DNA of 54,741 nt from the NCBI GenBank assembly GCA_031276355.1, contig JAISNC010000012.1, forward strand, positions 1 through 54,741, read 5' to 3'. The translations under genes and the position numbers were made by a program. The notes under the pieces were generated by a model that had not been told where the DNA came from, did no database searches, and saw only the letters and a list, made by a program, of their open reading frames with translations. Of the stretch, positions 17,686 through 24,951 are shown piece after piece; position 1 is the stretch's first letter; every line of letters starts with the position of its first letter. The DNA is from Odoribacteraceae bacterium. Lineage in GTDB: Bacteria; Bacteroidota; Bacteroidia; Bacteroidales; Marinifilaceae.

Positions 17686-17806
17686 GGAGGGTGTGTCAAA
17701 AGTTTGAACACACCCTCTTTTAGTATTTTTTATTCGGGTCGGCATCTGAAAGTGATTTCAACTATTCAATTCTTAGAGAGTTCATTTTACTTTTGACACA
17801 CCCTCC
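17686..17806. repeat. MITE-like element (121 bp, 17-bp perfect terminal inverted repeats); left end also forms the glyA terminator
   Basis: GGAGGGTGTGTCAAAAG (17686-17702) and its exact complement (17790-17806) bound 121 bases with no coding potential. The left end is also half of a hairpin (GAGGGTGTGT 17687-17696 with ACACACCCTC 17708-17717) followed by TTTTAGTATTTTTT, which is a good rho-independent terminator for glyA. So the sequence can fold either as a local terminator or as one long element. No duplicated target site was clear by eye. Confidence 0.65.
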
Positions 17807-17905
17807 ATACACACGCGACAACTCCCCCTGCCTGAAAATCAGGACTTTTTTTTCGGGCTATATTGTTTTGCGACCTTTGCGCCGTGAAAGAAAGTCATAC
17901 CGCCT

Positions 17906-18000
17906 GTCCCGCAGGGACAACACTTGATTAACCGTATGCTTCAGCTTACGGTAACAAGGGAACACATCTACCACCCAGTCCCGCGGGGACGACACTTGAT
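17906..18000 (+). repeat. Two tandem copies of a GTCCCGCAGGGAC palindromic repeat
   Basis: Unit 1 (17906-17957) is the palindrome GTCCCGCAGGGAC, then ACACTTGATTAACC and a second hairpin, ACCGTA...TACGGT. Unit 2 (17978-18000) repeats GTCCCGCGGGGACGACACTTGAT and is truncated. A copy in opposite orientation is at 32448-32501. The repeat lies just 3' of the DUF4494 gene and resembles REP-type elements. Two units 72 bp apart with unequal length do not make a CRISPR array. Confidence 0.65.
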
Positions 18001-18018
18001 GTGGCCTTCGCTTCCGTA

Positions 18019-18483
18019 TTACTCGTTACCCTCTTTTTCTTGCGCGGTCACCTCGTAAGGAAAAACATCCACGAAATTCGTGTCCGAGAGAGAGATGATC
18101 TCGCAAGGAACAATATAAGTAGAAAGACTCTTCTGTAAATTCTCCAATGCCCGTTCGAGCGTGCTCCCGGCTACTAAAAAATATTGATTCGACCGTTTTT
18201 CCTTGCCCGTGAGTTGGTCCGCGTCCACGATGGCAACCTTGGCTTTAAACCACTTGTCATCGTTTTCGTCCCCTGAACTCACCCACTCGGAGAGACTCGA
18301 TCGTTTCATCCCGGCAATATGGTACTCTCCTTTGATCATCGCCGCTAACTCCGTGGCGATGCGGCTCTCGGCTTCCGTATAGGAAACCGCATCCACGAGG
18401 TATAACTCCGAAACCTTTTTCTCCTGCCCGTTATCCGCTATTTTCGTGTACTTAACTTTACATTCAAACCAACTTGCTGCCAT
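18019..18483 (-). CDS. DUF4494 domain-containing protein
   Basis: A 154-residue soluble protein. The N-terminal blocks WFECKVKYTKIADNGQEKKV and ELYLVDAVSYTEAESRI match the DUF4494 family, common in Bacteroidales and of unknown function. No signal peptide or metal motif is present. The gene is less GC-rich than its neighbours. A terminator separates it from the RRM gene upstream, so it is probably transcribed alone, although no convincing promoter box was found in the 30 bases between. Confidence 0.8.
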   Translation of the reverse strand: MAASWFECKVKYTKIADNGQEKKVSELYLVDAVSYTEAESRIATELAAMIKGEYHIAGMKRSSLSEWVSSGDENDDKWFKAKVAIVDADQLTGKEKRSNQYFLVAGSTLERALENLQKSLSTYIVPCEIISLSDTNFVDVFPYEVTAQEKEGNE

Positions 18484-18511
18484 TGTCTCTTATTCTACTC
18501 GTTATTAATAA

Positions 18512-18548
18512 CAAAAAAAAGACAGAGGTAGATTTTCCACCCCTGTCT
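18512..18548 (-). terminator. Rho-independent terminator of RRM gene
   Basis: Read on the minus strand, AGACAGGGGTGG (18548-18537), loop of 5, then CTACCTCTGTCT (18531-18520): a 12-bp stem with two G-U pairs, followed directly by a run of T. It lies just past the stop of the RRM gene. Confidence 0.8.
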
Positions 18549-18564
18549 CCTCACGCGTAAAAGG

Positions 18565-18903
18565 TTAATACCTCCTATCGGAATTATACCCCCCGCGACG
18601 ATCCCGGTTGAAACCACCACCGCGGTTTCCGCCGCCGCCACGATTGCCGGCAGGCCTGTCAGTGCGCGGCTTAGCCATGTTTACGTTGATAACCTTCCCG
18701 TCATATTCGGCCTGATTCAACTCATCAATAGCCTTTTGGGCCAACGTGTCGTCAGCCAGTTCCACGAAACCAAAACCCCTCGAACGACCGGTCTCGCGGT
18801 CCAAGATCACCTTAGCAGAGATAATCTCACCATAATCGGCAAATAACTCCCTTAAATCGGCATCGCTAATGCCGTAACTCAAATTTGAAATGTAAATGTT
18901 CAT
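18565..18903 (-). CDS. RRM-domain RNA-binding protein with glycine-rich tail
   Basis: A 112-residue protein with a single RNA-recognition motif (residues 1-80) and an Arg/Gly-rich tail (about 84-112). RNP2 is IYISNL (3-8) and RNP1 is RGFGFVEL (about 42-49), both with the aromatic residues that stack on RNA. Such small RRM proteins are abundant in Bacteroidota, where they act as post-transcriptional regulators in place of Hfq-like or cold-shock proteins. The leader is about 120 nt, long for this window, and could be a site of autoregulation. Confidence 0.92.
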   Translation of the reverse strand: MNIYISNLSYGISDADLRELFADYGEIISAKVILDRETGRSRGFGFVELADDTLAQKAIDELNQAEYDGKVINVNMAKPRTDRPAGNRGGGGNRGGGFNRDRRGGYNSDRRY

Positions 18904-19030
18904 TAAGTATAAACCTTTAAATTAATAACTCTGTATATCAGGCTCGCGGATTGGAATAAAGTCTACTTAACGACACATTGTTCATGAAAAGAAAGAGCTT
19001 AACTACAACGAGACTAACCTGATTACGCGG

Positions 19031-19061
19031 CAAAGGTACGTTTATATTTTGAACTAACAAC
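19031..19061 (-). promoter_or_regulatory. Putative promoter of RRM gene
   Basis: Minus-strand GTTG (19061-19058), 19-bp spacer, TACCTTTG (19038-19031), an exact -7 consensus. It predicts an untranslated leader of about 120 nt before ATG 18903. Confidence 0.6.
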
Positions 19062-19185
19062 TCTTTCAAGAAAAATTTATTACGCGCGGCAGAAAAATGT
19101 ATCGAGGAGCACGCGATACCTCAAAAATAAACAAGATACACGCTTGTTTCTCGAGTAAATATGATCCAAAAGTGTAAAATGTATA

Positions 19186-19193
19186 TATCTTTG
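19186..19193 (+). promoter_or_regulatory. asnB: Putative -7 box of asnB
   Basis: TATCTTTG matches TAnnTTTG, 23 bp before the asnB ATG. No TTTG or GTTG is seen 18-22 bp upstream. Confidence 0.45.
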
Positions 19194-19216
19194 CCGTCGA
19201 ACTTAAACTGAGAATT

Positions 19217-20881
19217 ATGTGCGGAATTGTAGGCATGTTCGATATTGCATCGAATCCCGAGAACTACCGGGGGCGCGTGTTAAAGATGGCGCAAAAGATT
19301 CGTCATCGCGGGCCGGACTGGTCGGGGATCTATTGCGGGGGAAGCGCAGTCCTGGCGCACGAGCGGCTTTCGATTGTCGACCCCGAGTCGGGCGGGCAAC
19401 CGTTAAAGAGCAAGGACGGGAAGTTAATACTGTCGGTCAACGGAGAGATATATAACCATCGCGAACTGCGCGCCCGCCTCTCCGGGAAGTACGAGTTCCT
19501 GACGGGTTCGGACTGCGAAGTGATCTTGGCGCTCTATCGCGAGCAGGGTAGCGGATTTCTCGAGGAGATGAACGGCATCTTCGCCTTTGCCCTCTACGAC
19601 GTGGAAAAGGATGTATACCTCGTCGCCCGCGATCATCTCGGGATCGTTCCCCTGTACAGGGGGTGGGACCCGGAGGGCCATTTCTACGTGGCCTCGGAGC
19701 TAAAGGCGCTCGAAGGAGTCTGTTCCGCGATCGAGCCGTTCATGCCCGGCGAGTATTTTTATAGCCCCGACGGGGAGACGAGACGCTGGTACCAGCGCGA
19801 CTGGAACGCCTATGAAGCGGTGCAGGATAACCCCTCGGACATGCAACTCTTGCGAACGTCGCTCGAACAAGCCGTGCGGCGTCAACTGATGTCGGATGTT
19901 CCTTACGGGGTGTTGCTTTCCGGCGGGCTGGACTCGTCGGTGATCTCGGCGATTGCCGGGAAGTTCGCCACCAAGCGGGTCGAGACGGACGGACGGAGCG
20001 AGGCCTGGTGGCCGCGCCTGCACTCGTTCGCCGTGGGCTTGGAGGGTGCTCCCGACCTCGCGGCAGCCAGGAAGGTCGCCGATCATATCGGGAGCGTACA
20101 TCACGAGATACACTACACGATACAAGAGGGGTTAGACGCCCTGCGCGACGTGATCTATTACCTCGAGACGTACGACGTGACCACCGTCCGCGCCTCCACC
20201 CCCATGTATTTGCTGGCCAGGGTCATCAAGTCGATGGGGATTAAAATGGTACTATCGGGCGAGGGGGCCGACGAGGTCTTCGGTGGCTATCTCTACTTCC
20301 ACAAGGCGCCCGACGCGCGCGCGTTTCACGAGGAGACCATCCGGAAACTGGGCAAACTCTACCTCTACGACTGCTTGCGGGCGAACAAGGCACTGGCCGC
20401 GTGGGGCGTGGAGGGACGCGTCCCGTTCCTCGACAAGGAGTTTTTGGACGTGGCCATGCGGCTCAATCCCGCGGATAAAATGGCAAAAGAGAAGAAAATA
20501 GAGAAATGGATCTTGCGTAAGGCCTGCGAGGATCTCTTGCCGGAAAGCGTGGCGTGGAGACAAAAGGAGCAGTTCTCGGACGGCGTGGGCTACGGGTGGA
20601 TCGACAGCCTGAAACGCGTGACCGCCGAGGCCGTCTCCGACAAGCAGATGCTGCACGCGGCCAAGCGTTTTCCCGTCAACCCGCCGCAAAACAAGGAGGA
20701 GTACTACTACCGCTCGATCTTCGAGGAGCATTTCCCGTCGCCACAGGCGGCGCAAACCGTGCCTTCCGTACCGTCGGTAGCGTGCAGCACCCCCGAGGCA
20801 CTGGCGTGGGACGCCTCGTTTCGCGGGGTAAATGATCCCTCCGGCCGCGCCGTTGGCAGCGTGCATCATCACGGGATGTAA
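19217..20881 (+). CDS. asnB: Asparagine synthase (glutamine-hydrolysing), AsnB type
   Basis: A 554-residue two-domain enzyme, the same length as E. coli AsnB. The N-terminal glutaminase begins MCGIVGMF with the Ntn nucleophile Cys2 exposed after Met removal, and has RHRGPDWSG and SVNGEIYNH. The synthetase domain has the ATP PP-loop LLSGGLDSS (Ser235-Ser241), then LSGEGADEVFGGY and the late block WILRKACEDLLP. It makes asparagine from aspartate, glutamine and ATP in the cytoplasm. The next gene starts 49 bases later and may or may not be cotranscribed. Confidence 0.96.
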   Translation: MCGIVGMFDIASNPENYRGRVLKMAQKIRHRGPDWSGIYCGGSAVLAHERLSIVDPESGGQPLKSKDGKLILSVNGEIYNHRELRARLSGKYEFLTGSDCEVILALYREQGSGFLEEMNGIFAFALYDVEKDVYLVARDHLGIVPLYRGWDPEGHFYVASELKALEGVCSAIEPFMPGEYFYSPDGETRRWYQRDWNAYEAVQDNPSDMQLLRTSLEQAVRRQLMSDVPYGVLLSGGLDSSVISAIAGKFATKRVETDGRSEAWWPRLHSFAVGLEGAPDLAAARKVADHIGSVHHEIHYTIQEGLDALRDVIYYLETYDVTTVRASTPMYLLARVIKSMGIKMVLSGEGADEVFGGYLYFHKAPDARAFHEETIRKLGKLYLYDCLRANKALAAWGVEGRVPFLDKEFLDVAMRLNPADKMAKEKKIEKWILRKACEDLLPESVAWRQKEQFSDGVGYGWIDSLKRVTAEAVSDKQMLHAAKRFPVNPPQNKEEYYYRSIFEEHFPSPQAAQTVPSVPSVACSTPEALAWDASFRGVNDPSGRAVGSVHHHGM

Positions 20882-20930
20882 CGGATGAAGTAGATGTATT
20901 ATTAAAGTATCTTATAAAATAAAGAGAGCG

Positions 20931-22064
20931 ATGAAAAAGAGTCTGGTTTTATCTATTTTTTTACTGTCGGGGTACATGCTCCCCGCGCAGGAGATGAACG
21001 CGAAGTTGACCGGGGAGGCGATCCGGCAAGTGATGCAACGGGTGGCCGACTGGCAGATCGCCCACCAATCGCAAGTGAAGCATCAACCTTTGGGCTGGGA
21101 GAACGCGGCCCTGTACATGGGGATGATGGATTGGGCAGAGATCGCGGGGGCGGAGGAGAATCCCTACTACCGGTTTCTCTACACTATCGCGAACCGGGGT
21201 GGCTGGCAACCGGCAAAACGAATGTATCATGCCGACGACATCTGCATCAGCCAGGTCTACATCGACCTCTACCGGAAGTACCAGCGCCCCTCGATGCTCT
21301 GGCCCACCTTCGCCCGCGTGCAGTGGGTGATGGCCAATCCCCCCGAGGAGAACATGAAACTGGATTACTCCACGGGACAAGGCTTGGACAAGTGGAGCTG
21401 GTGCGACGCCCTTTTCATGGCACCCGCCGTCTACGTGAAACTATACCGGCTGACCGGCGAGAAACGTTACATGAAGTTTGCCGACAAGGAGTTCAAAGAC
21501 ACCTACAACTACTTGTACAATAAAGAAGAGCGTCTCTTTTTCCGCGACTGGAACTATTTCAACCGGCGGGAGGCAAACGGGCGTAGCGTCTTCTGGGGAC
21601 GCGGCAACGGCTGGGTAGCCGCCGGCCTGGTAGAGATATTAAAGGAGTTGCCGCGGGGCAACCACTACCGTCCTTTCTACGAACAACTGTTTGTAGCGTT
21701 GTGCGACCGCCTGCGCGAACTCCAGCAAGAAGACGGCTACTGGCGGGCCAGCCTGCTCGATCCGGCGAGTTATCCTTCTCCCGAGACCAGCTCCACGGGT
21801 TTTATCCTCTACGCCTTCACTTATGGAGTGAACGAAGGGATCCTGCCCGGCGAGTCGTTCCTGCCCGCTATCAAGAAGGGGTGGCAGGCGCTGGTAAACG
21901 CCGTGGACGAGGAGGGGAAACTGGGATACGTGCAACCTGTCGGGGCGGATCCGCGACAGGTCACCCGAGAGATGACGGAGGTATACGGCGTGGGTGCCTT
22001 CCTGATGGCCGGCCGGGAGATCTACCGCTTGGTTGAGGGAGACACCGCGCGCGGAGCGCAATAG
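20931..22064 (+). CDS. Glycoside hydrolase family 88/105 protein (unsaturated glucuronyl/rhamnogalacturonyl hydrolase type)
   Basis: A 377-residue secreted protein with a signal peptide (MKKSLVLSIFLLSGYMLPAQ). The fold family is the (alpha/alpha)6 barrel of GH88/GH105: the blocks YHADDICISQVYIDLYRKY, LDKWSWCDALFMAPAVYVKL and FWGRGNGWVAAGLVEIL place an active-site Asp in HADD and the sugar-binding GRGNGW motif. These enzymes remove unsaturated uronic acids left by polysaccharide lyases acting on pectin or ulvan-like glycans. The rest of a polysaccharide-utilisation locus is not adjacent, so the natural substrate is open. Confidence 0.88.
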   Translation: MKKSLVLSIFLLSGYMLPAQEMNAKLTGEAIRQVMQRVADWQIAHQSQVKHQPLGWENAALYMGMMDWAEIAGAEENPYYRFLYTIANRGGWQPAKRMYHADDICISQVYIDLYRKYQRPSMLWPTFARVQWVMANPPEENMKLDYSTGQGLDKWSWCDALFMAPAVYVKLYRLTGEKRYMKFADKEFKDTYNYLYNKEERLFFRDWNYFNRREANGRSVFWGRGNGWVAAGLVEILKELPRGNHYRPFYEQLFVALCDRLRELQQEDGYWRASLLDPASYPSPETSSTGFILYAFTYGVNEGILPGESFLPAIKKGWQALVNAVDEEGKLGYVQPVGADPRQVTREMTEVYGVGAFLMAGREIYRLVEGDTARGAQ

Positions 22065-22108
22065 CACCCGCGTGCCCGAGGGCGTACCAGATCATACCCG
22101 TGTTTTGT

Positions 22109-22132
22109 CGAATCCCGCGGGCAAGGGATTCG
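22109..22132. terminator. 8-bp hairpin between convergent GH88/105 and SUI1 genes
   Basis: CGAATCCC (22109-22116) and GGGATTCG (22125-22132) pair perfectly around GCGGGCAA. The position between two convergent genes fits a bidirectional terminator. There is no pronounced T-run. Confidence 0.35.
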
Positions 22133-22151
22133 CGGGGGCCGAGGTGTCGCC

Positions 22152-22499
22152 TCATTTCGCGCGGTAGCCGCTGTCGCGGAGGATGGAGAGCACCTTCTCC
22201 CTGAAATCGCCCTGGATGAGGATGCTCCCCTCCTTTACGGAACCTCCTACGCCACACCTGCTCTTGAGCACGCGGGCCAACTCCTTCAACGCCTCCCCCG
22301 GGCCAACGAAGCCCTGCACGAGGGTGACCACCTTACCGTTCCGTTGCCGGGCATCGAGGGCAACGCGCAACTGTTGCTTCCCGGGGGCAAGTGTCTCTGT
22401 CTCTTGCTCCCCGTCGTGCTCGTAACGGAAGTCGGGATTCGTGGAATAGACCACGTTCACGCGCTCTTTCGTCTCTTTTTTGTGGTGATTATTGGCCAT
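22152..22499 (-). CDS. SUI1/eIF1-like translation initiation factor family protein (YciH type)
   Basis: A 115-residue protein whose C-terminal 75 residues form a SUI1 domain: LRVALDARQRNGKVVTLVQGF, then LKELARVLKSRCGVGGSVKEG and SILIQGDFREKVLSILRDSGY. The GVGGS..EG..I.IQGD pattern is diagnostic. Bacterial YciH proteins resemble eukaryotic eIF1 and may influence initiation fidelity. The first 40 residues are polar and probably disordered. Its -7 box overlaps that of the divergent flavoprotein gene. Confidence 0.9.
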   Translation of the reverse strand: MANNHHKKETKERVNVVYSTNPDFRYEHDGEQETETLAPGKQQLRVALDARQRNGKVVTLVQGFVGPGEALKELARVLKSRCGVGGSVKEGSILIQGDFREKVLSILRDSGYRAK

Positions 22500-22520
22500 G
22501 CCGGATAATAAATAAATCAG

Positions 22521-22539
22521 TATATTTGCCGCGAATATA
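22521..22539. promoter_or_regulatory. Face-to-face -7 boxes for the SUI1 gene and the NfnA-like gene
   Basis: The plus strand reads TATATTTG (22521-22528) toward the NfnA-like gene, and the minus strand reads TATATTCG (22539-22532) toward the SUI1 gene. Together they make a near-palindrome, TATATTTGCCGCGAATATA, so the two promoters should compete or be co-regulated. Neither has a clear -33. Confidence 0.45.
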
Positions 22540-22557
22540 CTATTTTAAGCGTAAGTC

Positions 22558-23373
22558 ATGAACAAGATCCTGGGCAAAACCTATTTCTCCGAACGCGTGG
22601 TAAAATTAGAGGTCGAGGCACCGTTAATCGCCAAGGCTCGCCGTCCGGGCAACTTCGTCATCGTGCGCGTGGGCGAACGGGGCGAACGGGTACCGCTGAC
22701 CATCGCGGGCGCGGACACGCGGCGAGGGTCGATCACGCTGGTGGTGCAAGTTGTCGGTGCCTCCTCCCGGAAACTGTGTGCCCTGGAGGTGGGCGATCAC
22801 GTCACCGATCTCGTAGGCCCGCTGGGCAAACCAACGCGCGTCGAGCGCGTAGGCACCGTGCTGGCGTGCGGTGGCGGCGTGGGGATCGCCCCGTTGTTGC
22901 CGATCGCGGGAGCGTTCAAAGAGGCGGGCAACCGCGTGGTGTCGGTGATCGCCGCGCGCACGCGGGAGTTTATCATCCTCGAGGAGGAGATACGGGCCTG
23001 CTCGGACGAAGTCATCGTGATGACGGACGACGGTAGCTACGGGAACAAAGGCGTTATCACGACGGGCATGGAAGCGGTGATCGTCCGGGAACGGGTAGAG
23101 TTGGCCGTGACAATCGGGCCGGCCATCATGATGAAATTCGCGGCCGCGTTGACACGACGGCACGCCATCCCGACCATCGCCAGCCTCAACGCATTGATGG
23201 TCGACGGCACGGGGATGTGCGGCGCGTGTCGCGTCACGGTAGGCGGCAAGACCCGCTTTACCTGCGTCGACGGCCCGGAGTTCGACGCTCACGAGGTAGA
23301 TTTTGACGAGATGCTCGCGCGGCTCGACGGCCTCCGGGACGAGGAACGAAATAAAGATATAACAAGCGTGTAA
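22558..23373 (+). CDS. NfnA/SudB-type FAD/NAD-binding subunit of ferredoxin-NADP+ oxidoreductase
   Basis: A 271-residue flavoprotein of the dihydroorotate-dehydrogenase electron-transfer (PyrK-like) family. FAD-binding RVPLTIAGAD is near residue 44, the nucleotide-binding ACGGGVGIAPLLPIA near 103, and the C-terminal [2Fe-2S] cysteines are in GTGMCGACRVTVGG and FTCVDGPEFDAHEVDF. It is followed after 10 bases by a GltA-like partner, the arrangement of NfnAB, which couples NADH, NADPH and ferredoxin. Sulfide dehydrogenase (SudAB) has the same architecture, so the physiological electron donor is inferred. Confidence 0.85.
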   Translation: MNKILGKTYFSERVVKLEVEAPLIAKARRPGNFVIVRVGERGERVPLTIAGADTRRGSITLVVQVVGASSRKLCALEVGDHVTDLVGPLGKPTRVERVGTVLACGGGVGIAPLLPIAGAFKEAGNRVVSVIAARTREFIILEEEIRACSDEVIVMTDDGSYGNKGVITTGMEAVIVRERVELAVTIGPAIMMKFAAALTRRHAIPTIASLNALMVDGTGMCGACRVTVGGKTRFTCVDGPEFDAHEVDFDEMLARLDGLRDEERNKDITSV

Positions 23374-23383
23374 ACCACCTACC

Positions 23384-24847
23384 ATGGAGATAACAAGCGA
23401 CAGGAACGAGGCGTGGCGAAAGGCACTGCGCGTGGCCTTCCCGGCAAAAGATCGGCTGGCCATCGAACGGGTGACGATGCCCGAGGTTCCCCCCGCCGAG
23501 CGGGTCAAGAGCCAGCGAGTGGAGGTAAACAAGGGCGTGACGCCGGCGATGGCCCAGCGGGAGGCGCGGCGTTGCATGGACTGCGTCACCCCGGCCTGCA
23601 TGGAGGGGTGCCCCGTGGGGGTAGACATTCCCGGTTTCGTGAAAGAGATCGAGCGGGGCGAGTTCACGCGGGCGGCAGCCGTATTGAAGCGGGCAAGTGC
23701 CCTGCCGGCGGTGTGCGGGCGAGTATGCCCCCAGGAGAAACAGTGCGAGGAGCGTTGCTTTCTCGTGCAGAAATTGAAGAAAGAGGCGGTCGCTATCGGT
23801 TACCTGGAGCGTTTTGCCGCGGATCACGAGCGAGAAACGGGGGATGCCCCGTTGCCGGAGTCACTCCCGGCTAACGGTATCCGGGTGGCCGTCGTCGGTT
23901 CAGGCCCGTCGGGGTTGTCGTGTGCTGGCGACCTGGCCAAGGCAGGATTCGACGTGACGGTGTTCGAGGCGTTGCACGAGATCGGCGGCGTGTTGAAATA
24001 CGGCATCCCGGAGTTTCGCCTCCCCAACCGGGTGGTGGACGCGGAGATCGACCAGTTGCGGCGGCTGGGAGTCCGTTTCGTGACGAACTACATCGTGGGG
24101 ATGACCGGCACGCTCGACGACTTGCGGGCCGACGGGTTCCGTTGTTTTTACATCTCCTCCGGGGCGGGGCTGCCCCGCTTCATGAACATTCCCGGCGAGA
24201 ACAGCAACGGCATCCTCTCGGCGAACGAGTACCTGACGCGGGTGAATCTCATGGGGGCCGGGAGCGTCGAGGCCGACACGCCGGTGTATCGCGGGCGGCA
24301 CGTGGTGGTAGTCGGCGGCGGCAACACGGCGATGGACTCGGCCCGCACGGCCCGTCGTTTGGGTGCCGAGCGGGTGATGATTGTCTACCGGCGGGGCGAG
24401 GAGGAGATGCCCGCGCGGGTCGAGGAGGTAAAACACGCGCGGGAGGAGGGGTGCGAGTTCATCACGTTGACGAATCCCATGGCGTACCTCGCGGACGAGC
24501 GGCGGCGCGTCAAGCAGGTGATCGTGCAGCGGATGACGCTGGGCGAGGCGGACGAGAGCGGCCGACGTACACCCGTGGCGGTGGAGGGATCGGAGTACGC
24601 GCTGGATACCGACATGGTGATCGTGGCCGTGGGAGTATCGCCGAACCCGATCATCCCGCGGTCGGTGCCGGGGCTGGCGGTGTCGCGGCGGGGAACCATC
24701 GAGGTCGACCCGGAGAGCATGCAGACGAGCGTCCCCGACCTGTACGCCGGGGGCGACATCGTGCGGGGTGGCGCTACCGTGATCTTGGCCATGGGCGACG
24801 GTCGCCGCGCGGCCCAACATATCTGCCGACGTTTCTCCGGCACATGA
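23384..24847 (+). CDS. gltA: GltA-type NADPH-dependent flavoprotein (NfnB/SudA-like subunit)
   Basis: A 487-residue protein of the glutamate-synthase small-subunit family. The N-terminal region has two cysteine clusters for [4Fe-4S] centres (RRCMDCVTPACMEGCPVGVD and CGRVCPQEKQCEERC), then the FAD Rossmann motif VAVVGSGPSGLSCAGDLAKA, the NADPH motif VVVGGGNTAMDSARTARRLG, and the late DLYAGGDIVRGGATVILAMG. With no GltB large subunit nearby and a PyrK-like partner immediately upstream, an NfnAB-type transhydrogenase is more likely than glutamate synthesis. No bifurcation assay can be inferred from sequence. Confidence 0.88.
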   Translation: MEITSDRNEAWRKALRVAFPAKDRLAIERVTMPEVPPAERVKSQRVEVNKGVTPAMAQREARRCMDCVTPACMEGCPVGVDIPGFVKEIERGEFTRAAAVLKRASALPAVCGRVCPQEKQCEERCFLVQKLKKEAVAIGYLERFAADHERETGDAPLPESLPANGIRVAVVGSGPSGLSCAGDLAKAGFDVTVFEALHEIGGVLKYGIPEFRLPNRVVDAEIDQLRRLGVRFVTNYIVGMTGTLDDLRADGFRCFYISSGAGLPRFMNIPGENSNGILSANEYLTRVNLMGAGSVEADTPVYRGRHVVVVGGGNTAMDSARTARRLGAERVMIVYRRGEEEMPARVEEVKHAREEGCEFITLTNPMAYLADERRRVKQVIVQRMTLGEADESGRRTPVAVEGSEYALDTDMVIVAVGVSPNPIIPRSVPGLAVSRRGTIEVDPESMQTSVPDLYAGGDIVRGGATVILAMGDGRRAAQHICRRFSGT

Positions 24848-24951
24848 CACGACGCGGGGAGTTCGCCTGCGTTTTTTTTTGAAAAAACACGCGGCATCCA
24901 TGGGGGTTTTCGCCCGCGAACGGCTCTTAGGGGTAAACACGAACAACGCGT
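24848..24951. other. Gap before the six-gene envelope cluster
   Basis: A weak hairpin, GCG(T)6 with (A)6CACGC (24869-24892), could terminate the gltA transcript. No TAnnTT(T/C)G box like those elsewhere in the window is seen before the TonB receptor gene, so that cluster may depend on another sigma factor or on readthrough. Confidence 0.4.

Larger units (their letters stand above)
18904..19216. other. Divergent regulatory region between RRM gene and asnB
   Basis: No gene is supported. The region holds the RRM promoter (19031-19061, minus) with its roughly 120-nt leader, and the asnB -7 box (19186-19193, plus). It is AT-rich compared with coding DNA. Confidence 0.6.

Noticed and set aside
17906-18000. 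Possible CRISPR array
   Set aside because: Only two unequal units with palindromes inside, no regular spacers and no cas genes; an inverted copy sits elsewhere. A REP-like element fits better.
23384-24847. True glutamate synthase
   Set aside because: No large subunit (GltB) adjoins, while a PyrK-like flavoprotein does; this argues for an NfnAB/SudAB-type enzyme, although the family name is retained as gene symbol.
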